Assembly (NCBI GenBank): GCA_900542445.1
Contig: UQNN01000006.1
Span: 62,001-126,000, forward strand
From: an uncultured Eubacteriales bacterium
Lineage (GTDB): Bacteria; Bacillota; Clostridia; Christensenellales; Aristaeellaceae
Length of the DNA: 64,000 nucleotides
Direction: 5' to 3'
Within the stretch, counting starts at the first letter, position 1; the number at the start of each line of letters is the position of its first letter. The notes under the pieces were generated by a model that saw only the letters and a list, made by a program, of their open reading frames with translations, did no database searches and was not told the DNA's origin. The position numbers were made by a program, and so were the translations under genes. Positions 33,994 through 42,650 of this stretch are shown here, piece after piece.

Positions 33994-34551
33994 TTATTCG
34001 TAGATTTCCGGACGCAGCACGCCGATATCCGGCAGGTTCCGATACTTTTCGGCATAGTCAAGGCCGTAACCGACGACGAACTCATCCGGAATCGTGAAGC
34101 CGAAATAATCCACATGCAGCGGCACGCGGCGGCGCTCCGGCTTATCCAGCAGCGTGGCGATATGCAGCGAGGCCGCGCCGCGGCTGAGCAGATTCTCCTT
34201 GAGGAACGAGAGCGTCATGCCGGAATCGACGATATCCTCGATGATCAGCACGTCCCTGCCGTTGATCGGCTTATCCAGATCCTTGAGAATGCGCACCACG
34301 CCGGAAGACTTGGTCGCGCTTCCATAGCTGGAAATCGCCATGAAATCCATCGTCATCGGCAGGTCGATTTCGCGAACCAGATCCACAAAGAACACCACCG
34401 CGCCTTTGAGGATGCAGATGACCGTCAAATCCTTGCCCTCGAAATCGCGGGTGATTTCCGCGCCCATCTCCTTGACGCGCTTGGCAATCTGGTCGCGCGT
34501 AATCAGCAGCTCGTCCTTCAAATCGGCATACGTTTTTCTTTGCTCATTCAT
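33994..34551 (-). CDS. hpt: Hypoxanthine phosphoribosyltransferase
   Basis: The 185-residue purine salvage enzyme has the PRPP-binding loop VLIIEDIVDSGMTL, SSYGSATKSSG flexible loop and C-terminal VGYGLDYAEKYRNLP. I use the ATG preceded by AGGGGGA; longer upstream readings overlap tilS too far. It overlaps the 3' end of tilS by 8 bases. The tilS-hpt-ftsH order is the same as in Bacillus. Confidence 0.96.
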   Translation of the reverse strand: MNEQRKTYADLKDELLITRDQIAKRVKEMGAEITRDFEGKDLTVICILKGAVVFFVDLVREIDLPMTMDFMAISSYGSATKSSGVVRILKDLDKPINGRDVLIIEDIVDSGMTLSFLKENLLSRGAASLHIATLLDKPERRRVPLHVDYFGFTIPDEFVVGYGLDYAEKYRNLPDIGVLRPEIYE

Positions 34552-35938
34552 GCTTTTGTTCCCCCTGATTTTTTGATTGTTGTTGGGCCGCCGTCGAGCG
34601 GAAATCGCCGCCGAACCGGTTGACAAACTCAACCAGCACGCGCGCGCCGCCCGCACTGCGGCATATCTCAGCCGGACGAACGCCCGGCATCCATAGCACT
34701 GTGTCTCCCCGTTTGAGCACGGGCACGCTTCTGCGCAGCGCATGCTCTACATTTTCCAGCAGTTTTTTCATCCGCACAGGGCGATTTGCCCCAAACGGCG
34801 TCATCCTGTCGCCGCTTTGCCACGGCATAAGCGCCGCGCCTTGCAGCAGGCTTTCATCCATCGCCTGGCTGCGCATGCCGTCGCCCGTCTCGTCTGCCCC
34901 GGCTCGTCGAACGCGCACCGTGCCGAACGGCGTTTCGGTCTCTCCCCACGGATTGAGCATTGTCGGCGCAGCAACTTCTTCCTGTCGGAGAACGGCGACG
35001 TAAGCCGTGCCGATTTCCGCCCGCGCGCTGTCGGTCAGGTTGACTGCGCCGCACGTCGGCAGCAAATCCAGCAGTTTGGCAATCACCTGTGCGCTCTGCG
35101 TCGGCACGCCCGCCGACTCGATCAACCGGACAAGCGTGCGCCCCGCCAGCGCCGGATGCAGCCCCGCCAGTTTTTCCTTGGGCAGGCATGCGCCGTTCAC
35201 CAGCATCAGCGGCCGATTCAGCCCCAGCTCGCCAAGCCTTGCGGAAAAGTAATCCTCATCCCGCTGGGCCGACGAAGCCAGCCGCGCCAGCGCCGCCCGC
35301 GCATCGGGATACGCCGCCTCCAGCGCCGGAAGCGCGGCATGGCGAATGCGGTTCCTCGCGTAATCCTGACAGACGTTGGTTTCATCCTCGCGCCACGGCT
35401 GGCCGATGCTTTGCAGATAGGCGCGGAGCTGTTCCGGTGTAAACGTCAACAGCGGACGGATGATGTTCCCCCGCCGCGCCCGCATGGCGCAAAGCCCGCG
35501 GACGTCGCTTCCCCGCGCCGCGTGCAGCAGCACGGTTTCCGCCTGATCCCCCTGATGGTGCGCCAGCGCGATTGCGTCCGCGCCGACAGCTTTCGCCGTC
35601 TCCATCAGAGAATCATAGCGCAGCGTTCGCGCAGCGTCTTCAAGGCCGCACTTATGTGCCCTGGCATAGGCCGTTGCATCCACCCGACTGCCGTAAAACG
35701 GTATGTTCTTTTGTGCGCACAGCGCCTCCACAAAGCGCATATCCTCCACCGAGGCCGCGCCGCGAATGCCGTGCTCTACGTGTGCACAGGAGATTTGAAG
35801 CGGAAACGCTTCCCGAATTTCATCGAAAAGGCACAGCAGCGCCGTCGAATCCGCGCCGCCGCTCACCGCGACCAGCACATGTTGGCCGGGCGAAACCCCG
35901 CACGCTTCCTTTAAGCGGATGACAAATGTTTCCCGCAT
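34544..35938 (-). CDS. tilS: tRNA(Ile)-lysidine synthetase
   Basis: This 464-residue enzyme has the N-type PP-loop AVSGGADSTALL, the LAHHQGDQAETVLL segment and DETN. It converts C34 of the CAU-anticodon Ile tRNA to lysidine. The middle and C-terminal TilS domains (DRMTPFGANRPVRMKKLL) are complete. I chose the second of two close ATGs because AGGAG lies seven bases before it. A long in-frame upstream extension crosses a terminator and is rejected. It overlaps hpt by 8 bases. Confidence 0.95.
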   Translation of the reverse strand: MRETFVIRLKEACGVSPGQHVLVAVSGGADSTALLCLFDEIREAFPLQISCAHVEHGIRGAASVEDMRFVEALCAQKNIPFYGSRVDATAYARAHKCGLEDAARTLRYDSLMETAKAVGADAIALAHHQGDQAETVLLHAARGSDVRGLCAMRARRGNIIRPLLTFTPEQLRAYLQSIGQPWREDETNVCQDYARNRIRHAALPALEAAYPDARAALARLASSAQRDEDYFSARLGELGLNRPLMLVNGACLPKEKLAGLHPALAGRTLVRLIESAGVPTQSAQVIAKLLDLLPTCGAVNLTDSARAEIGTAYVAVLRQEEVAAPTMLNPWGETETPFGTVRVRRAGADETGDGMRSQAMDESLLQGAALMPWQSGDRMTPFGANRPVRMKKLLENVEHALRRSVPVLKRGDTVLWMPGVRPAEICRSAGGARVLVEFVNRFGGDFRSTAAQQQSKNQGEQKHE

Positions 35939-35997
35939 GCTCATACTCCTATCTACACAGTTTCTATTGTACCCTCTAAGCGCGAAATTGGCAAGGC

Positions 35998-36073
35998 TTA
36001 TGGGCAAAAAAAGCGGTGGGATTCGCTGTAAACGACAGGTCAAGCCTGCACACCCTTCCGCCGAAGCCCATAA
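35998..36073 (-). ncRNA. Structured RNA element or complex terminator between spo0A and tilS
   Basis: The flanks TTATGGGC (35998-36005) and GCCCATAA (36066-36073) pair perfectly. Inside them GCGG/CCGC, GGG/CCC and CAGG-tcaag-CCTG nest in order, giving a long, bulged, multi-step hairpin with an unpaired stretch on one side. Read leftward, the inner CCGC is followed by seven T inside the outer arm. The inner structure could thus act as a terminator whose U run is sequestered by the outer pair: an attenuator-like arrangement. No known riboswitch or 6S/SRP consensus is recognised. Confidence 0.4.
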
Positions 36074-36119
36074 ATAGAAAGGTTTTGTATATATGCCCAA
36101 ACCGCGGCTTTCTCTATGC

Positions 36120-36158
36120 AAAAAGAGCGGACGCGTTTCGTGTGCGTTCGCTCTTTTT
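36120..36158. terminator. Terminator downstream of spo0A
   Basis: AAAAAGAGCG and CGCTCTTTTT flank an inner ACGC/GCGT pairing with a small loop. Oligo-A and oligo-T on both sides allow it to work in both directions. It lies 61 bp past the spo0A stop. Confidence 0.85.
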
Positions 36159-36218
36159 ATGCCGTTTTTTACGGTGTCTTGTAAAGCAGTTTTTTTGAAT
36201 CTGATGCTTGTTCCCCTG

Positions 36219-37007
36219 TTACGCCGTCCGATCCACGCTGAGCCGGTCAGCGACCAACGCGATGAACTCGCCGTTGGTCGGCTTATCATCCAGCGAGCAG
36301 ACGTTCTTGCCGAATGCCTCGTCCAGCGCGTCGATGCGCCCGCGGTTCCATGCCACCTCGATCGCGTGGCGGATGGCGCGCTCAACCTTACTGGACGTCG
36401 TGCCGAAGCGGTGCGCAATGCCGGGGTACAGCTCCTTGGTGATGCGGCTCATCAGTTCCGGATTATCCATCACCATGCGCACAGCTTCGCGCAGATACTG
36501 GTAGCCCTTAATGTGCGCGGGAATGCCGACCGTCAGGAAGAGATTCGCGATCCGCTCTTCCAACGTTTCGCCGCTGGGCTTGCCGCCCTGCTTCTGAATC
36601 ATCTTGGCGCTGAGCGCCTCGGCGCGCAGGCTCTCGCCCGCCGCCTCATAGACGCGCTGCGCCAGCATCATGAAATCAAACGGCTTGACCATGTAATAGT
36701 TCACACCGAGATTGACCGCGCGGGAAATAAAGTCGTCGCGCCCCAGCGCGGTCAGCGCAATCACGCCGGGCTGCTTGGACAGCTTCATCGCCTGAAGCCG
36801 CTCAAGCACCGCATAACCGTCCATCTGCGGCATAATCAGGTCGCAGACCAGCACATCCGGCTCGCATTCGGTCACCAGCCGCAGCGTTTCCACGCCGTCT
36901 CCTGCCGTGCCGACAACCTCGATGCCGTTCTGCTCCTGCAAATACTCGGCGACCATGTCCCTGAGCTGTATATTGTCATCCGCAACAACTACACGTACTG
37001 TATCCAT
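36219..37007 (-). CDS. spo0A: Sporulation master response regulator Spo0A
   Basis: The 262-residue protein has a receiver domain (acidic pair Asp10-Asp11, phospho-acceptor Asp56 in VCDLIMP, Thr in ALTALG, Lys in MVKPFD) and the Spo0A-specific C-terminal DNA-binding domain. The latter is recognised by HIKGYQYLREA, the TTSSKVERAIRHAIEVAW recognition region and a final FIALVADRL. I use the ATG preceded by AGGAGGT; earlier in-frame starts lack one. The usual upstream neighbour spoIVB is absent. A partial Spo0A-box-like GGTCGAAAA lies on the minus strand near 37040, which could be autoregulatory (weak). Confidence 0.97.
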   Translation of the reverse strand: MDTVRVVVADDNIQLRDMVAEYLQEQNGIEVVGTAGDGVETLRLVTECEPDVLVCDLIMPQMDGYAVLERLQAMKLSKQPGVIALTALGRDDFISRAVNLGVNYYMVKPFDFMMLAQRVYEAAGESLRAEALSAKMIQKQGGKPSGETLEERIANLFLTVGIPAHIKGYQYLREAVRMVMDNPELMSRITKELYPGIAHRFGTTSSKVERAIRHAIEVAWNRGRIDALDEAFGKNVCSLDDKPTNGEFIALVADRLSVDRTA

Positions 37008-37198
37008 TCTGGCAACCTCCTGTAATCCAATTTTATTTTTTCGACCGTCGGGCGTTATTCGTTTCCCATCCCGCATGGATATATCCGACATTTTTTGCCC
37101 TTCATTTGCATTTTATGCGGGATACTGTGAAATATAACTCAATCTTGAAAAACAAATCTTTTTTTCTTTTTCGATATGTTTTCTAACTTTTTTAACCG

Positions 37199-37903
37199 TC
37201 AGGTTTCGAGGATATAGGGTTTGAGCAGCCGCATGATTCGATCCGCCGAAGCAGGCGCATATCGCGGCGACTGCGCCATCGTCACAAAATCGTAACCCGT
37301 CTCGCGGAACTGACGATAATCGTCAAACACTTCAAAGGAAATCGTCGGTTCGCGCCCGTTCATCGCTTCCATCAGCACGGAAATATCGCTTTGCAGCCGA
37401 ATGTTTCCCTCCGTATCGAGCAGCCGCGCCGGAATATCCTGATGCGATTTCGGATTGCGCACATACGCCAGGCGGCTGATCCAGCGGAAAGCCAGCGCAA
37501 ACAGCAGGTAATTCGCTTCGTCGAGCTTTTTCCCCTCGCGGTATGCCCCAAGCGTCGCGCGCGCCCTGGGATTGCGGGTCAGCACAGCCTTGAGCACAAA
37601 ATCCGTTCCCGGAGGCCCAAAGGCAAGATCGGAATGCGTATCCACATGCACAACGTCGAACGGCGGTTGCAGCTTTCCCGCTTCCATCTGCGCCAGCCAG
37701 AAATCCAGCGCCTTGTCATGCGTATCAAAAATCCGCCCCGGCACGGGATGCGCGCGGCTCAGTCCGCATTGCTCTTCCAGAAAAGCGATCACCTGTTCGT
37801 CGCCATACGGTCTGGCGCAGGATTCCGGCGGCCTTTCTCCCAGCGGCGCAAGCGGACATGCGTCCGTCAGGAAAAAATCCATATCGAGATCAAGCACCTT
37901 CAT
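37199..37903 (-). CDS. UPF0489 family protein (arginase-like fold)
   Basis: This 234-residue protein starts DLDMDFF, with VVHVDTHSDLAFGPPG in the middle and SFEVFDDYRQF late. Asp/His clusters resemble the metal site of arginase/deacetylase folds, and the UPF0489 family is named from them. The function is unknown. The ATG at 37903 has GGGGG about 8 bases upstream; an earlier TTG is possible. Confidence 0.75.
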   Translation of the reverse strand: MKVLDLDMDFFLTDACPLAPLGERPPESCARPYGDEQVIAFLEEQCGLSRAHPVPGRIFDTHDKALDFWLAQMEAGKLQPPFDVVHVDTHSDLAFGPPGTDFVLKAVLTRNPRARATLGAYREGKKLDEANYLLFALAFRWISRLAYVRNPKSHQDIPARLLDTEGNIRLQSDISVLMEAMNGREPTISFEVFDDYRQFRETGYDFVTMAQSPRYAPASADRIMRLLKPYILET

Positions 37904-37964
37904 CGTTCGCGCCCCCAAGTATCTTTGAAGTGATTATATCATTCTTTTGCCTGGCAGGCAAGCT

Positions 37965-38642
37965 CTAAGGCACCATGTTCAGCTCATCCGGGTTCAGGTT
38001 ATAGCCCACGAAGCTCTCCGGCACTTTGCCAATGATGATTGATTCAGCCACGAGCATGTTTGCGCTGACGTTCGTCGTCTTTGCGCCCGTCGGAATGACG
38101 ATACGAATGCTGGCCGAGAGCTGCAAATAAACCTTGTGCCGCGTCTGGTTGATGCCGCAGGCCTCAAATTCCGTTTCAAAATCCGTCTGCACCGTGCCGA
38201 CGGGCACAATGGAAATCGGGATGCGCGGCCCGCTGCCCGCAAAGAGCGTCAGCCCCAGCGCCGCGCCGAGCGGCACATAGACCTTTTGCGCGCTGACCGT
38301 TTCCAGCTTGCGCAGCGCCGCGTCGCCCGCGCGGTCAGCCAGGGCGTTCATGCGCATGGTGTTGGCCGAGAGCAGCGAAACCTGCCCGCTGTCGTCCATC
38401 CGCACATTCATCAGATCGTCGTATTCCACACCGTCCTCCAGCGCTTCGGTGAGCGCGCCGTTCAGCGCGCGGGTCGCCATCGCGGCGCTTCTCGCCTCCG
38501 CCAGGGAGAAAACCAGCGGCCGGAAGTTTCGGTCGATCAGCAGAAAGGCCGCCGCCAGAACCAGCATCAGCAGCGTCAGCCGCCGTAGCCGCCTTCGTCT
38601 GCGCGCCCGCGCGGAATACCGTTTAAGCTGCTTTTCCGTCAC
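37965..38642 (-). CDS. yunB: Sporulation protein YunB
   Basis: About 225 residues, with a basic N-terminus (RYSARARRRRRLRRL), one membrane helix (LTLLMLVLAAAFLLI), then a mostly extracellular domain containing RALNGALTEAL and VPLGAALGL, followed by ISIVPVGTV, features of YunB, a sigma-E-dependent spore-formation protein. The start is uncertain: GTG at 38642 has GGAGGGG at ideal distance, the ATG at 38648 directly abuts that site, and a TTG at 38672 is possible. Confidence 0.85.
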   Translation of the reverse strand: MTEKQLKRYSARARRRRRLRRLTLLMLVLAAAFLLIDRNFRPLVFSLAEARSAAMATRALNGALTEALEDGVEYDDLMNVRMDDSGQVSLLSANTMRMNALADRAGDAALRKLETVSAQKVYVPLGAALGLTLFAGSGPRIPISIVPVGTVQTDFETEFEACGINQTRHKVYLQLSASIRIVIPTGAKTTNVSANMLVAESIIIGKVPESFVGYNLNPDELNMVP

Positions 38643-38732
38643 GCCCATCCCCTCCCCGTCATCATATGGCAAAAAGCGGAAAGGGATTCTTCCTCAACTT
38701 TTTCGGTTTTTGATGCGGAAAACGCGTTTTTG

Positions 38733-38741
38733 TGTTATAAT
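38733..38741 (+). promoter_or_regulatory. Extended -10 promoter of the penicillin-binding protein gene
   Basis: TGTTATAAT (a TGn extended -10 with perfect TATAAT) lies 54 bp before the start codon. A TTGATG is 20 bp upstream of the -10, too far for a good -35, so the extended -10 probably drives recognition. Confidence 0.7.
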
Positions 38742-38794
38742 GACATATCGCCCTTTTCTTCGGGCGCTTTACCCGTATGGCAAGGAGGAAAAAC

Positions 38795-41491
38795 ATGCCC
38801 AATCGCGCCGTTCATCCGCGTGCGCGCTCCATTTTCAAGGCGCGCACCAAAAAGCCGAATTTCGTGCTCAGCGTTGCCGCGACCACCATTCGCCTGTCCT
38901 TCATCATCGCCTTGTGCGTGGGGCTGGCGCTGCTGGGCGCCGTCATCGGCATCGCCAAGGCGTTTGTCGATACCGCGCCGACGCTCGATCTGGCCGCGCT
39001 GGATGCTCAGGATAAAACTTCCTTCATATACGACAGCGAAGGGAACCTCATCACCGATTACAAGGGTACGGAAGACCGCATCATGGTCTCCATCGACGAG
39101 ATTCCGGAAATGCTTCAAAATGCCTTCATTGCCGTGGAAGACGCGCGTTTTTACGAGCACAACGGCGTAGACGTCAAGCGTATCGTGGGCGCGCTGGTTG
39201 CCAACTTCACCAGCGGTTCCACGCAGGGCGGCTCAACCATCACCCAGCAGCTCATCAAGCAGACCGTGCTTTCCAGCGAGCAATCCTACAAGCGCAAGCT
39301 GCAGGAAGCCTATCTGGCGATGGAGCTGGAAACGCGCTACACAAAAAAACAGATTCTGGAAAGCTATCTGAACACCATCTTCCTCGGCGGCAGTTACTAC
39401 GGCGTGCGCGTGGCGGCCTACGGCTATTTCGGCAAGGAACTGGATCAGCTGACGCTTCGCGAATGCGCGATGCTGGCCGGTCTGACCCGAAGCCCGAATT
39501 ATTACAACCCGCGCAGCAACTTCTATACCCGCAACACCGAAGGCAGCAACACGCCCGACATCACCAACAACCGCACGGATTATGTGCTGCGGCAGATGCG
39601 TGAAAACGGGCTGATTACCGCCCAGCAGTACAATGCCGCGCTGGATCGTTCGACGGCCAGCGTGCTGGAAAAATCCCCCGCTTCGACGGATATGTACGCC
39701 TATCCGCACTACGTCGAATACGCCATCAGCGACGTGGTGGATACCTTCCTCGACCTCAACGGTCTGGAAGATACTTCCGCGAACCGCTATGCGATGGAAA
39801 ACAAACTCCGCACGGGCGGTTACAGCGTCTACCTCTGCCTCGACACCGAAATTCAGGAGATCGTCGAAGACACGCTGGCAAACTGGAGCGACTATCCCCG
39901 CCTGCGCGATCCGTCCGACAAAGTCTATCAATCCCGCAATGCGGACGGCACCTACACCGAAATCGAGCAGCCGCAGGCCGCCGCGTGTGTGTTTGACTAC
40001 CGCACGGGCGAGCTGAAAGCCATCGTCGGCGGGCGCTATAAGCCGACCACGCGCAAGACGCTCAACCGCGCCAGCGGCATGACCATGCCCGTCGGCTCTT
40101 CCATCAAGCCGCTGACGGTCTACGCGCCGGCCATCGATCTGGGCGCGTCTCCGGCCTCCATCGCCTACAACATGCCCGTTCCGATTTCCGGCTGGAAGGA
40201 TTCCAGCGGCAAAGATTCCTGGCCCAAGAACTACGGCGGCGGCGGATATAAAGGCCCGCAGAGCTTCCGCAGCGCGCTGCGCAACAGCTACAACACCGCC
40301 GCGGCGCAGATTTTGATGACCTATGTCGGCGTGTCCCGCTCGGTGGAATATCTGCACCTGATGGGCATTCCCGATAAAAACATCAACGCCGACCCGTTCG
40401 GTCTGGCGCTCGGCTCGTCCGGCATCACCCCGGTGCAGATGGCCGTCGCCTTCGGCACCATCGCCAACAAGGGCGTGTATCAGCAGCCGTTATCCTTCTC
40501 CCGCATTGTGGACAGCAACGGCAACGTTGTCGTCGATATGCACCAGCAGCAGGATCGCCATCAGGTGTTCAAGCCCTCGACAGCGTATCTCGTGGTGGAT
40601 ATGCTCAAAGAAGCCGTGCAGAGCGGCACGGGCACCAAGGCGAAGATTTCGTCTCAGGTCGTGGCGGGCAAAACCGGCACCAACTCGGACAGCAAAGGCG
40701 TGTTCTTTGCCGGCATGACGGGCTGGTATTCCGCCTCCGTCTGGATCGGCCATGACAACTATAAGGCGCTCTCTTCCAAGGCGACGGGCGGCAACGCCGC
40801 TGCGCCGCTGTGGCAGTCCTTCATGGAGAAGATTCACAAGGCGAAGAACCTCGATTCCCGCGAAATCATCGATGGCACGCCGAGCGACTATAACCTCGTG
40901 CGCGTAACCACGTGCGGCGTAAGTGGTCAGCTGGCAACAGATGCCTGCTATAACGACGTGAACGGCTATAAAACCATCACCGATTACTGGAGCGCGGACA
41001 GCGTGCCTACCGCTTATTGCAGCATGCACAAGTCCGTCTCCATCTGCACGGAATCCGGCCTGCTGGCAACGGATTACTGCCCGTCCTACTCGGTGGAAAG
41101 CCGCGGCATCGTGCTCATCCCGCGCGGCCATCCGCTCTATGATTACATCGATACTTACGGCGACACCATCCGCAAGTATCTGGGCGAATTCGCCACGCTC
41201 AAGAGCACCAACGATATTGCGAACCATATCTGTCAGATTCACGACGCATACACCGCTACGCAGCAGCCTTCCGAACTGGAAAGCATTGTGAGCGATGCAA
41301 GCAGTCTGGTGTATACGGCCTATCAGCTGGTCGGTTCGTCGCCGGATCTCACCAACGATACCCGCCGCCAGATCAATACCGCCATCAGCGCGGTGCAGAC
41401 GCTGCTCTCCCTTTCCCCGATCGATTATACTTCGCTGGAAGGCGCGGTCAGCAATCTGCGCAGTCAGCTGCAAGCGGCGGGCTTGATGTAA
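38795..41491 (+). CDS. Class A penicillin-binding protein (transglycosylase/transpeptidase, PBP1A type)
   Basis: The 898-residue bifunctional murein synthase starts at an ATG with AAGGAGG upstream. It has a basic cytoplasmic tail and one membrane helix (about residues 32-56). The GT51 glycosyltransferase follows with EDARFYEHNG and GGSTITQQLIKQ. The transpeptidase has catalytic Ser in SSIKPLT, SYN in RNSYNTAA and KTGT in AGKTGTN. The tail of about 180 residues after the KTGT domain is Cys-containing (CGVSGQLATDACYN, CTESGLLATDYC) and ends in a helical region. It polymerises and crosslinks peptidoglycan. Confidence 0.96.
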   Translation: MPNRAVHPRARSIFKARTKKPNFVLSVAATTIRLSFIIALCVGLALLGAVIGIAKAFVDTAPTLDLAALDAQDKTSFIYDSEGNLITDYKGTEDRIMVSIDEIPEMLQNAFIAVEDARFYEHNGVDVKRIVGALVANFTSGSTQGGSTITQQLIKQTVLSSEQSYKRKLQEAYLAMELETRYTKKQILESYLNTIFLGGSYYGVRVAAYGYFGKELDQLTLRECAMLAGLTRSPNYYNPRSNFYTRNTEGSNTPDITNNRTDYVLRQMRENGLITAQQYNAALDRSTASVLEKSPASTDMYAYPHYVEYAISDVVDTFLDLNGLEDTSANRYAMENKLRTGGYSVYLCLDTEIQEIVEDTLANWSDYPRLRDPSDKVYQSRNADGTYTEIEQPQAAACVFDYRTGELKAIVGGRYKPTTRKTLNRASGMTMPVGSSIKPLTVYAPAIDLGASPASIAYNMPVPISGWKDSSGKDSWPKNYGGGGYKGPQSFRSALRNSYNTAAAQILMTYVGVSRSVEYLHLMGIPDKNINADPFGLALGSSGITPVQMAVAFGTIANKGVYQQPLSFSRIVDSNGNVVVDMHQQQDRHQVFKPSTAYLVVDMLKEAVQSGTGTKAKISSQVVAGKTGTNSDSKGVFFAGMTGWYSASVWIGHDNYKALSSKATGGNAAAPLWQSFMEKIHKAKNLDSREIIDGTPSDYNLVRVTTCGVSGQLATDACYNDVNGYKTITDYWSADSVPTAYCSMHKSVSICTESGLLATDYCPSYSVESRGIVLIPRGHPLYDYIDTYGDTIRKYLGEFATLKSTNDIANHICQIHDAYTATQQPSELESIVSDASSLVYTAYQLVGSSPDLTNDTRRQINTAISAVQTLLSLSPIDYTSLEGAVSNLRSQLQAAGLM

Positions 41492-41494
41492 TAG

Positions 41495-41566
41495 CCTTCG
41501 GCGTTTTTCATCGTCTGAATCCGCCACAGGCAGAGACGATTTCAATCGTCCCTCGAAGAGGGAGAC
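41495..41566 (+). repeat. Dispersed intergenic repeat, copy A
   Basis: The segment starts CCTTCGGCGTTTTT, contains CCACAGGC and CGATTTCAA, and ends near GTCCCTCGAAGAGGGA. It is about five-sixths identical (by eye, with one 1-base gap) to the minus strand of 61468-61539. The inner ATCGT...ACGAT ends are complementary, so it can fold. It begins 4 bp after the stop codon of the penicillin-binding protein gene. Confidence 0.7.
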
Positions 41567-41661
41567 TTAACCCTCACGCTGCCGTTGCTTTGCATGAAAG
41601 GCTTCTTCCTTGAAAAAACGAATTGAAGAAGTTGGATAGCGTAAAAAACTTCATCCACTTA

Positions 41662-41707
41662 AAATCCGGACGAACATCCAAATCGGATGAATCGTCCGGA
41701 TTCTTTT
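41662..41707. terminator. Bidirectional terminator between convergent genes
   Basis: AATCCGGACGA and TCGTCCGGATT form an 11-bp stem with an inner CATCC/GGATG pair. T-rich runs (CTTTTATT and, on the other strand, TTTTAAG) flank it. It separates the penicillin-binding protein gene from the leftward ATPase gene. Confidence 0.85.
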
Positions 41708-42566
41708 ATTCGTCTGAAAACTCCCGCTCGTGCTTTTTGAAAAAATCGTAATATGTCCGCACGTTTTCAAGCTCCGTCCATCGGCGTACATCTACCGGGT
41801 CGCTGTCCAAATCATAGATTTTTGCGCCGCGCAGACTGAGCAGGAACGGCGAGTGCGTCGAGATCACAAATTGACAGTGGAAGAATCGCGCGGCGTTTTC
41901 GATGTATTCCGTCAGCTCCATCTGTCTCGTCGGCGAAAGACTGTTCTCCGGCTCGTCCAGCAGATACAGTGCATCCTCTTCGATGGCGTTTGTAAACATC
42001 TTAAACGCATTTTCGCCGTTGGAATACGTCCGCACATTCATGCCCAGCTCCTCCCGTACGTAGCGCGACTGCGTTTTATGCCGCGCACTGTTGACAAGAC
42101 GAAGCTGCTCGTAATCCGCCATGGATGAAAGCTGAAAATGGCTGCGCTTGTTGGCCAGATATTCCTGAAAAACCGCTTCTCGTTCCTGATCCATGCCGTC
42201 GTTAAACGCGCGCGTATCCAGCATCGCGTCAAACACATCGTCGCTGGCCAGCAGACGGCTGTTTGCCGGGATTTCATCCGCTTTCATACGGCAAAGCCGC
42301 ACATAATCCTCAAAAAAACTGGTTTGATTGAAACGTGCGTCGCATTTCACGCCCGCACGCGCCGCGATAACATGCAGCGCCGTCGATTTACCCGACCCGT
42401 TTCCGCCATACAGCATGGTGATCGGTTCAAAGTCGATGCGTTCAAAGCGGCGGCGTGAAAGAATTTTGAACGGATAAAACGACGTATAACAAGTTCGCTT
42501 CACTTCGAGCAAAAAGTCAAATTCCGTGCCGTCATCCGGGAATTCAAACGATTTCAAATAAACCAT
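41706..42566 (-). CDS. AAA family ATPase (COG3910-like, ABC/SMC-type)
   Basis: About 286 residues from the ATG at 42566. Walker A is GGNGSGKST, a signature-like segment is RTYSNGENAFKMF, Walker B is LYLLDEPENS, and the switch His is in ISTHSPF. This is the compact RecF/SMC-like predicted ATPase family, whose members work in DNA repair or as the ATPase of defence pairs. No nuclease partner is adjacent. The start is uncertain: no strong ribosome binding site precedes it, and an open frame extends upstream to a TTG at 42635. It follows the helicase-loader gene in the same direction. Confidence 0.8.
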   Translation of the reverse strand: MVYLKSFEFPDDGTEFDFLLEVKRTCYTSFYPFKILSRRRFERIDFEPITMLYGGNGSGKSTALHVIAARAGVKCDARFNQTSFFEDYVRLCRMKADEIPANSRLLASDDVFDAMLDTRAFNDGMDQEREAVFQEYLANKRSHFQLSSMADYEQLRLVNSARHKTQSRYVREELGMNVRTYSNGENAFKMFTNAIEEDALYLLDEPENSLSPTRQMELTEYIENAARFFHCQFVISTHSPFLLSLRGAKIYDLDSDPVDVRRWTELENVRTYYDFFKKHEREFSDE

Positions 42567-42650
42567 ACCGTTAAACCGTACAGTTTCTCCGTTCTGCGCT
42601 TCCGCATTGCTTAAAAAGCACCATCTTTCTGCCAATATCCGCGGCTATCT

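Noticed and set aside
35939..36418. N-terminal extension of TilS by about 160 codons
   Set aside because: The extension crosses the structured element and the spo0A terminator and overlaps spo0A. TilS proteins start just before the PP-loop, as with the chosen ATG.
37008..37198. Sigma-H promoter and Spo0A boxes upstream of spo0A
   Set aside because: Only a partial Spo0A-box-like string is present and no sigma-H -35/-10 pair with correct spacing was found, so it is not listed as a feature.
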